Assembly (NCBI GenBank): GCA_009774535.1
Contig: VSNY01000099.1
Coordinates: forward strand, 1 to 13,803
Reading direction: 5' to 3'
Source: Lachnospiraceae bacterium
GTDB taxonomy: Bacteria; Bacillota; Clostridia; Lachnospirales; Lachnospiraceae
Length of the DNA: 13,803 nt
Shown here one piece after another: positions 7,789 to 12,570 of this stretch. A program made the position numbers and the translations under genes. Below the pieces are notes generated by a model. The model saw nothing but the letters and a program-made list of their open reading frames with translations, ran no database searches and was not told the origin of the DNA. Numbering within the stretch: position 1 is the stretch's first letter; each line of letters starts with the position of its first letter.

Positions 7789-8727
7789 ATGAAGTCGCTG
7801 ATTATTGGGGGAGCCGGGTTTGTCGGGGAATATTTGGCGAAACATTTATTGGCGCTTGGACAGGAAGTATCTGTTACAAAAATACCCTCGCAGGAGACGG
7901 TTTCTTCCGGAGTGTCTGTGTATGACCTGGATATTTTGGATCAGGAACAGATTTTTAAAGTGCTGCAAAAGACACAGCCAGATACAGTCTTTCATCTGGC
8001 AGCGCAAAGTTCCGTGGCTGTTTCGTGGAATCATCCGCAGATGACAGCAGATATTAATATCAAGGGCAGTATCAATATCCTGGAAGCGCTGCGCAGATAT
8101 GAAAAACATTCCCGGGTGCTGCTGGTTGGCTCTGGGGAAGAGTACGGACAGATCCTTCCGCTAGAAACGCCGGTTCGGGAGGACAATACACTGCGGCCAG
8201 GCAATCTCTATGCAGTAACAAAAGCCTGCCAGAATATGGTGGGCCGGATCTATGCGCAGGCTTATGGGATGGATCTGATCATGGTGCGGCCGTTTAACCA
8301 TATCGGACCGAACCAGTCGCCTGTATTTGTGGCAGCTGATTTCTGCCGGCAGGCAGCGCAAATCGAGACTGGAAAGAAAGAGCCGGTGATCAGGGTCGGC
8401 AATTTGAGCGCCAAAAGGGATTTTACGGATGTAAGGGATGTTGTTCGCGCTTATGCGATGCTGGTGGATCGGGGACTGGCAGGAGAGACGTATAATATTG
8501 GAAGCGGGCATGCGGTAGCCATTCGTGATATTCTTAAGGTGATCCTGGAGCAGTCTGCCGCCAAGATCCGTGTGGAAGTGGATGAAAAGAAGCTGCGGCC
8601 AGTGGATGTGCCAGTGATGGAAGCGGATATTCGTAAACTGCAGAAAGCTACCGGATGGGAGCCGCAAATCAGGCTGGAGCAGACGGTGGGGGAGATGCTG
8701 GAGTATTGGCGGAAGGTTATCAAGTGA
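7789..8727 (+). CDS. rmd: GDP-4-dehydro-6-deoxy-D-mannose reductase (GDP-D-rhamnose synthase)
   Basis: 312-residue extended SDR that reduces the Gmd product at C4 to GDP-D-rhamnose. GGAGFVG is at 7-13, Ser115 and Glu117 lie in VGSGEEYG, Tyr141-x3-Lys145 is in YAVTK, and FNHIGPNQ and SAKRDFTDVRD are typical of Rmd. The ATG immediately follows the gmd stop codon, so expression is probably coupled. It lacks the features of GMER/fucose synthase (WcaG), which makes L-fucose, and the Rmd call fits better. A GDP-6-deoxy-talose synthase is a less likely alternative, since the two are close relatives. Last gene before the operon terminator. Confidence 0.92.
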   Translation: MKSLIIGGAGFVGEYLAKHLLALGQEVSVTKIPSQETVSSGVSVYDLDILDQEQIFKVLQKTQPDTVFHLAAQSSVAVSWNHPQMTADINIKGSINILEALRRYEKHSRVLLVGSGEEYGQILPLETPVREDNTLRPGNLYAVTKACQNMVGRIYAQAYGMDLIMVRPFNHIGPNQSPVFVAADFCRQAAQIETGKKEPVIRVGNLSAKRDFTDVRDVVRAYAMLVDRGLAGETYNIGSGHAVAIRDILKVILEQSAAKIRVEVDEKKLRPVDVPVMEADIRKLQKATGWEPQIRLEQTVGEMLEYWRKVIK

Positions 8728-8790
8728 CAGGTGACTGGTAATTTGAATGGCTGCGTTTTTTATATCGTACAGTGGTTCAGCAGCGAATAT

Positions 8791-8827
8791 AGAATAAAAC
8801 CCTCGATGTGATTGAGGGTTTTATTTT
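8791..8827 (+). terminator. Rho-independent terminator of the polysaccharide operon
   Basis: Perfect 12-bp stem, AATAAAACCCTC (8793-8804) with GAGGGTTTTATT (8814-8825), and T residues to 8827. The 9-nt loop can pair further to leave GTG. The AT-rich outer stem supplies A- and T-tracts on both sides, so it may work in both directions and also end the minus-strand remnant that follows. Confidence 0.9.
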
Positions 8828-8908
8828 CAATTATAGACAAAAACTGTCATTTTGCGGGATTGCTCTTTTCTGTCAGACATGAATAGATGTTTCTTATTTT
8901 ATAAATGG

Positions 8909-9208
8909 TTACTCTGCCGGCTGATGTATTTCTGAGAGCCATGCATGGATCAGCGGACGTTCGGCTGCAGAAATCTTTAAAATATCCATGCACTTGTCAG
9001 CTGACAGCCCCAGACTGTCCATCAGGTTCCGGATATTGAGCAGCATGGTATTCCTCTGTCCTTCCAGCAGCCCATCCTGAAGCGCTTTCAGACGTATGAG
9101 TTCCATAGTTTCTATCTCATTATATTCGGTCAGACACATATCTTTCACCACCGCCTTATTCGATAAAATAAAATCCCTGATTACAAAATCGTGAAAGAGA
9201 TTGCATTC
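8909..9208 (-). pseudogene. 5'-truncated Rpn family (PD-(D/E)XK) recombination-promoting nuclease/putative transposase
   Basis: Reading the minus strand from 9208 gives an uninterrupted frame starting E-C-N-L-F-H-D-F-V-I-R-D-F and continuing SNKAVVKDMCLTEYNE. This is the conserved middle-to-C-terminal part of Rpn/transposase_31-type proteins from Firmicutes, followed by a short helical tail ending HQPAE. A stop codon (9209-9211) precedes it and the N-terminal nuclease domain is absent, so it is a remnant. The 80-residue frame that could start at GTG 9151 is only its tail and has no clear ribosome site. Such genes are multicopy and often decay. Confidence 0.75.
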
Positions 9209-9303
9209 TTAAAAAAAGTGACGGTATTCTTTGTGAAGGAAATCGGTTAGAGGCTTCGGTTCATCGACCAACACTATGAGGAATTCGGTACCTGCCGGCT
9301 GCT

Positions 9304-9355
9304 GGGGCGGCTGTCAAGGGTGGCTTGCCATTTGGCAGGCTGCCCGATTTTTTTT
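9304..9355 (+). terminator. Hairpin with T8 tract, probable terminator
   Basis: GCTTGCC (9323-9329) pairs with GGCAGGC (9334-9340), 7 bp with one G-T. An outer GGGC (9305-9308) can pair with GCCC (9342-9345). Eight T follow (9348-9355). No intact plus-strand gene lies just upstream, so it probably belonged to a gene lost from this patchwork. It insulates the DUF3800 gene. Confidence 0.6.
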
Positions 9356-9356
9356 G

Positions 9357-9385
9357 TTGAAAGTTGCTGTTTTTTGCGGTAAACT
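9357..9385 (+). promoter_or_regulatory. Possible sigma-A promoter for the DUF3800 gene
   Basis: TTGAAA (9357-9362), 17-nt spacer, TAAACT (9380-9385). The -10 matches at four of six positions. Placed 36 nt before the GTG start, right after the T-tract of the preceding hairpin. Confidence 0.4.
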
Positions 9386-9421
9386 GTATCAGTATAGTGT
9401 TAGCAGGAAGAAGGTGAGTGT

Positions 9422-10201
9422 GTGGCAGAATATACTTTATACATAGATGAGAGTGAAACTTTTAACAGCAGTGGGAAAAAATATTTTGTTATGAGTGGCG
9501 TTATTATCAAAGAAACTAATTATCTGGCAATTCAAAGTGAAATAAAGGCATTGAAACGGAAAGTCTGGAATAATGCTGCGGGATGCGAAAATTATATTTT
9601 GCATGAAAAAGATATAAGTTTCGCAAATTTTCCTCTAAATTCAAGCAAATTATCAGCTGTGGCAGGCTGTTATCATATTTTTACGGATACAAAAAAAGTA
9701 CAGTTGCTGTATAACGAGCTTTCAAAATTGTTTAAGAAGTCTGATTTATATACAATAGGAGTATGCTTGGATAAAAGTGTTTTGTTTGCCAGTTATGGAG
9801 AAAAAAATCTGAATAATCAGCTAACGATAGCAATACAGTTATTGATCGAACATTACTGTCACTTTTTAATTATGAAACATGCCGCAGGTGATATTTGCTA
9901 TGAAGCGATGCAGCCTGAGCAGAATACTAAAATCCAGCAAAGATTGTATGAACTGAAAGCATTGGGCAGTATGTATTATTCTCCAAAGACGATACAGGAT
10001 TGTATCAGGGAGATACATTTTGTAAAAAAAACTGATAATATGATAGGATTGCAGTTGGCGGATTTTGTACCGAATACGTTGGGACGGTATGTTGCCGGAA
10101 TGAAACCTAAAAATAAGAATTTTGCCAAAATTGTAAGAAAGAAGCTATATGATGGCTGCCAGGACAAGACCTATCGGTTTGGATTTAAGGTATTGTCTTG
10201 A
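9422..10201 (+). CDS. DUF3800 domain-containing protein
   Basis: 259 residues covering the whole family length. DUF3800 proteins have an RNase H-like appearance with conserved acidic residues and are common in mobile and phage-linked regions; no activity is firmly established for the family. Visible signatures: YIDES at 7-11 followed by YFVMSGVII (the usual Y-h-D-E-S plus hydrophobic strand), LHEKD at 60-64, Glu161 in a strand, and GLQLADFV at 209-216 (the family's Q-x-A-D motif). The start is GTG at 9422 with GGAAGAAGG at 9406-9414. It stands alone, flanked on both sides by broken transposon genes, and is more AT-rich than the 11265 gene. All conserved residues appear intact, so it may be active. 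A nuclease role is only inference. Confidence 0.85.
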   Translation: MAEYTLYIDESETFNSSGKKYFVMSGVIIKETNYLAIQSEIKALKRKVWNNAAGCENYILHEKDISFANFPLNSSKLSAVAGCYHIFTDTKKVQLLYNELSKLFKKSDLYTIGVCLDKSVLFASYGEKNLNNQLTIAIQLLIEHYCHFLIMKHAAGDICYEAMQPEQNTKIQQRLYELKALGSMYYSPKTIQDCIREIHFVKKTDNMIGLQLADFVPNTLGRYVAGMKPKNKNFAKIVRKKLYDGCQDKTYRFGFKVLS

Positions 10202-10257
10202 AAACAGCGATTGAGATTAGACGGTTTTTCCAGAATAAACGTATGAACGAAGTGGAG

Positions 10258-10489
10258 CCATTTGGATTTTTCCGCTCTGCCTTGCGCCTGCCAGACGCCG
10301 CCATCTTCTCCGCCCGTTCAATCTGCTTTCTCCGGATCTCTTTCTGATAGGCGGCGTATTTAGGGGCATAGGTAATGATCAGCCGCTGGTCTGGATAGTT
10401 TTAGAAGTACTTTTTCCCTCGTTGTTGACATAGGACTTGGTGATATAAAAAGACTCAGAGTTTTTGGATTTTGTAGTAGTTACTTTCAT
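10258..10489 (-). pseudogene. IS1634-type transposase remnant with internal deletion
   Basis: On the minus strand an ATG at 10489, preceded by GGGAGGGA, opens a typical IS1634-family N-terminus (MKVTTTKSKNSESFYITKSY, then NEGKSTSKT). It meets a TGA at 10379-10381 after 36 residues. From about 10396 a second frame gives YPDQRLIITYAPKYAAYQK and EIRRKQIERAEKMAASGRRK up to NPNG, a segment normally found far downstream in the same transposase. The two pieces are therefore joined by an out-of-frame internal deletion. The rest of the C-terminus, including the catalytic end, is missing at the DUF3800 side. Confidence 0.75.
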
Positions 10490-10564
10490 GGAAATCCCTC
10501 CCAGGATTCATTATATCATACATTACTAAATATTACTATAATAATAAAACGAAAATTTTGACAA

Positions 10565-10590
10565 AAAAGTACAGGCTTTATAGGGCCTGT
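10565..10590 (-). terminator. Weak hairpin, possible terminator for minus-strand transcripts
   Basis: ACAGGC (10571-10576) pairs with GCCTGT (10585-10590), extended by two G-T pairs. On the minus strand the hairpin is followed by ACTTTTTT. On the plus strand the nearest T-run is several bases away. It may be part of an insertion-sequence end. Confidence 0.35.
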
Positions 10591-10626
10591 GAAGGGTTTT
10601 TAATTTTCAAACTGTCAAACACCGGG

Positions 10627-10654
10627 TTGACTTTTCGATAAAATTGGATATAAT
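10627..10654 (+). promoter_or_regulatory. Strong sigma-A promoter of the orphan RNA unit
   Basis: TTGACT (10627-10632), 16-nt spacer and perfect TATAAT (10649-10654). The predicted transcript start is about 10661. It is the best -35/-10 pair in the window and drives no long open reading frame. Confidence 0.75.
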
Positions 10655-10660
10655 ATAGTT

Positions 10661-10808
10661 AATGGGATTGTGGTTGTGAGGCGCTAATGAATTTTAGTCA
10701 GTCATTTATGAAACAGGTTCTTTGAAGTCTGCGTAGTAGTAAGCAGCCAGTCGAACCCATTAAGAAAGATTCACTAGAGCCTTGACTGAAATGTTAAGGC
10801 TCTTTTTT
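10661..10808 (+). ncRNA. Putative freestanding structured small RNA, about 148 nt, family not recognised
   Basis: A transcription unit with its own promoter and strong terminator but no sizeable gene. The 5' end TTAATGGG (10659-10666) pairs perfectly with CCCATTAA (10756-10763), closing the molecule just before the terminator. Inside are GGTTC/GAACC (10716-10720 with 10753-10757, which competes with the end helix), CTGC/GCAG (10729-10732 with 10743-10746) around a loop reading TAG-TAG-TAA, and AATGA/TCATT. A 12-codon frame (10687-10725, MNFSQSFMKQVL) sits in the first half with an AGG 6 nt upstream and could be a leader peptide. The layout recalls 6S-like or other trans-acting RNAs, but no diagnostic motif of 6S, SRP, tmRNA or RNase P RNA was found. 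Confidence 0.55.
10776..10808 (+). terminator. Intrinsic terminator of the small RNA unit
   Basis: AGAGCCTT (10776-10783) pairs with AAGGCTCT (10796-10803), extended inward by GAC/GTT pairing with one wobble to a 6-nt loop, and followed by a T-run to 10808. Confidence 0.9.
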
Positions 10809-10836
10809 GAGAAAAAAATTTTTTATGATCCGGATT

Positions 10837-11003
10837 TCAGCCAATAGCATAAAATTTTGCGCGTCTCTCAGCTGCATTGTTTGATAGTTCGCACCTGCCG
10901 TCCAGCATGTAGCTGCACAATGTTTCTTTATGGTTTAGTAAATAATTGACGGCTTTTTTAATTACTTCTTTCAAGAAATTGGTAGAAAGTAAGGGGAGTT
11001 TTG
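10837..11003 (-). pseudogene. IS66 family transposase (TnpC) C-terminal remnant
   Basis: The minus strand encodes NFLKEVIKKAVNYLLNHKE, then YMLDGRCELSNNAAERRAK and a TGA at 10837-10839. The LDGR-E-SNN-AE-R segment is the hallmark of IS66 transposases and holds the last acidic residue of the DDE site. The normal continuation after the family's GRKN segment is replaced by a stop. Upstream the frame runs back to about 11003 with less recognisable residues and soon meets a stop. It is a small fossil, with no terminal repeats or accessory genes (tnpA/tnpB) nearby. Confidence 0.8.
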
Positions 11004-11094
11004 TAAACAACCGCGATTAACATGGTATAATTTCCATTGAGGGAAATGCTTGAAATGAAATAATTGTGAAAAGAAATGTAGATATAATAGTTCC

Positions 11095-11165
11095 ATAGGG
11101 GATCTGAACTGTTACATGTAGGCAGGGTCAGAAGTAATGCCTGCTAAGCACCAGCCCTTCCCCTC
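11095..11165 (+). other. Structured element, possible small RNA or leader fragment
   Basis: Outer arms AGGGGA (11097-11102) and TCCCCT (11159-11164) enclose an inner hairpin GCAGG (11122-11126) / CCTGC (11140-11144). A TATAAT lies just before it (11083-11088). There is no T-run after the outer helix and no expression platform is evident. It does not carry motifs of the riboswitch classes I can recall. Because a separate promoter lies downstream of it, it need not be in the mRNA of the next gene. Confidence 0.35.
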
Positions 11166-11175
11166 AAATCAATAC

Positions 11176-11204
11176 TTGCAAATAAGTAGTTCATCCGCTA
11201 TAAT
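11176..11204 (+). promoter_or_regulatory. Probable sigma-A promoter of the 309-residue gene
   Basis: TTGCAA (11176-11181), 17-nt spacer, perfect TATAAT (11199-11204). The expected start is about 11211, giving a leader of about 54 nt before the ATG at 11265. Confidence 0.6.
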
Positions 11205-11264
11205 TAGTTAGAAGCCAGTAATGAATACAGTTTTTAATACATACAAAAGGAAAGAGGTATCCGC

Positions 11265-12194
11265 ATGATTTCGATAATTTCTAAATTACTTCAGCTGTTT
11301 AAAAATGTTCTGCCAGCCCGGAATATGGAAGATTTGGAGCGGCGGCTGGTAAAAGCCCAGGAGAAGGAAGATTTGCCTGCGCTTTCTAAAATCTATTATG
11401 ATATGGGCCTGCATTGTATGAAAAACAACGATCCTGACCGGGCGATGATGTATCTGAGTCGTTCGGACAGTATTTATAGTTCCAGAGATGATGTGTTTGA
11501 ACAAGTAAAAGAGTCTTTGCGGGAGGACTGTTCCAGACGGATTGGAGAACTGGAAGAGTTTCCGCTGCTGACGAATCAGATTCCGGAGCAGATCGGGCAG
11601 CAGGCGGAGGAATTTTTGGATGATCTGCAGATCCGGCTGTGGGGACTTTTTACGATGGCTCGTCTTGTGAAGGTTGGGAAACGGCTGTGTGTGCTTGACG
11701 GCTGTGAAGTGCTGGGGCAGCTGGAGCGGGCTGTGGATCTGATGCTTTGTTCCTTTCAGGAACCGGTATCGCAGGAGGAATACCAGTTTCTGATGGATGT
11801 ATGCAATGATCTGTATGATTTAGGTGACGATGAATGCTTTTCAGATCTGACAAAACAGGTAGAGGTTCCAGGCGGTGCGCCGCTGCAGGCGTTTGATTTG
11901 AATGGCCTTTTGGTACTGACCGAACTGAATCTGTATATGGACAGCCATTTAAGGCTTTTAAGCGGAGGATCTGAGACTAGTGAGGCGGAAACAGGGCTGA
12001 TTGCCTGCGCGCTTTTGCCGGATTATTATTTGCGTACGTGCAAGGAAGCGCTTTCCGACCATTTACAGATCCGGCAGGAAATTGAGCGGATACAGGATGA
12101 CTTTACGTTTGTCTGTTCCCAGTTTACCTGGCAGGATGTTGCAGGAAGAATTGCAGAATATAAAGAGCTGGATATTCTGAAAGTGCAGTCTTAA
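11265..12194 (+). CDS. Hypothetical protein with a TPR-like helical N-terminus
   Basis: 309 residues, no family recognised. The N-terminus (1-17) is a short amphipathic or weakly hydrophobic helix. Residues about 39-72 (ALSKIYYDMGLHCMKNNDPD, then RAMMYLSRSDSIY) fit one tetratricopeptide-like helix pair. The rest is mainly acidic helix with scattered cysteines and no catalytic motif that I can identify. No clear signal peptide or membrane segment, so probably cytoplasmic. The ATG is supported by AAAGGAAAGAGG about 8 nt upstream. It has its own promoter and terminator, hence it is monocistronic. GC content is higher than in the rfb block, resembling gmd-rmd and the coiled-coil gene that follows, so it is likely resident chromosome. 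A scaffold or assembly role for the repeat protein next door is possible but unsupported beyond adjacency. Confidence 0.8.
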   Translation: MISIISKLLQLFKNVLPARNMEDLERRLVKAQEKEDLPALSKIYYDMGLHCMKNNDPDRAMMYLSRSDSIYSSRDDVFEQVKESLREDCSRRIGELEEFPLLTNQIPEQIGQQAEEFLDDLQIRLWGLFTMARLVKVGKRLCVLDGCEVLGQLERAVDLMLCSFQEPVSQEEYQFLMDVCNDLYDLGDDECFSDLTKQVEVPGGAPLQAFDLNGLLVLTELNLYMDSHLRLLSGGSETSEAETGLIACALLPDYYLRTCKEALSDHLQIRQEIERIQDDFTFVCSQFTWQDVAGRIAEYKELDILKVQS

Positions 12195-12241
12195 GCGCTG
12201 CTAAGAGCTGAATATTCTGAACGTGCGGCAGTAAGGGCCGC
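12163..12241 (+). repeat. Imperfect 40-bp tandem duplication at the 3' end of the 309-residue gene
   Basis: AAGAGCTGGATATTCTGA (12163-12180) is repeated 40 bp later as AAGAGCTGAATATTCTGA (12203-12220), and the similarity continues weakly over the whole 40-bp unit. The first copy holds the gene's last codons and stop. The second lies after the stop, in another frame. Confidence 0.7.
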
Positions 12242-12276
12242 AAAGCATGTAAAACGAGACGGATCAAGGGCTTGAG

Positions 12277-12312
12277 CCTGGCTTTCAGTGCTGTTGAAAG
12301 CCAGGTTTTTTT
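12277..12312 (+). terminator. Rho-independent terminator after the 309-residue gene
   Basis: Perfect 10-bp stem, CCTGGCTTTC (12277-12286) with GAAAGCCAGG (12296-12305), followed by seven T (12306-12312). Confidence 0.93.
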
Positions 12313-12475
12313 ACTGTAAAAAAGAGAAATAAGTTAAATATAGAAAAAATTATTTGAATAACATAAGGAATTTCTACTGTTTCAGGGAAATAGAGAAGTG
12401 TTCTTTCCCTTGTGAACAAGTGTTTTGCTGTCTGAAGAGTCTATCCTTCCAGAACCTGTTAATTTGAAAATGCAG

Positions 12476-12504
12476 TTTACAAAGTCCGCTCCAGATGGTA
12501 TGAT
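12476..12504 (+). promoter_or_regulatory. Sigma-A promoter of the repeat-protein gene
   Basis: TTTACA (12476-12481), 17-nt spacer, TATGAT (12499-12504) with an extended TGG before it. Five of six matches at each hexamer. Predicted start about 12511, so a leader of about 60 nt. Confidence 0.7.
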
Positions 12505-12570
12505 ATCACGTGTATGGATAACCGAAAGAAGCCATAGAATACAGTAGGAACTGTGCGGAGGAAGAACCAT

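Larger units (their letters stand above)
11004..11264 (+). other. Intergenic leader region upstream of the 309-residue gene
   Basis: No gene seen. It holds an extended -10 (TGGTATAAT ending at 11031) followed by a small hairpin (ATTTCC/GGAAAT), an isolated TATAAT (11083-11088) with no good -35, a structured element (see 11095-11165), and the likely gene promoter at 11176-11204. Confidence 0.6.
12195..12570 (+). other. Intergenic region between the helical gene and the repeat-protein gene
   Basis: 376 nt without a gene. It contains the second copy of the 40-bp duplication, a terminator (12277-12312), an AT-rich stretch, an unremarkable GGGAAA/TTTCCC inverted repeat near 12384-12409, a promoter (12476-12504) and the ribosome site of the next gene. 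Confidence 0.7.

Noticed and set aside
8161..8667. 168-codon minus-strand open frame inside rmd
   Set aside because: Antisense shadow of a clear Rmd coding frame; no ribosome site and a composition typical of reversed GC-rich codons.
10661..10808. Bacterial SRP RNA, suggested by AAGCAGCCAG
   Set aside because: The required GGTCAGG...GGAAGG apical motif is absent; the AAGCAGCC match alone is too short.
10661..10808. Retron msr-msd RNA, suggested by pairing of the two ends
   Set aside because: No reverse transcriptase gene nearby, and a terminator directly follows the closing helix.
11064..11088. Promoter TTGTGA ... TATAAT before the structured element
   Set aside because: The spacer is only 13 nt and no better -35 exists, so it was not called as a promoter.
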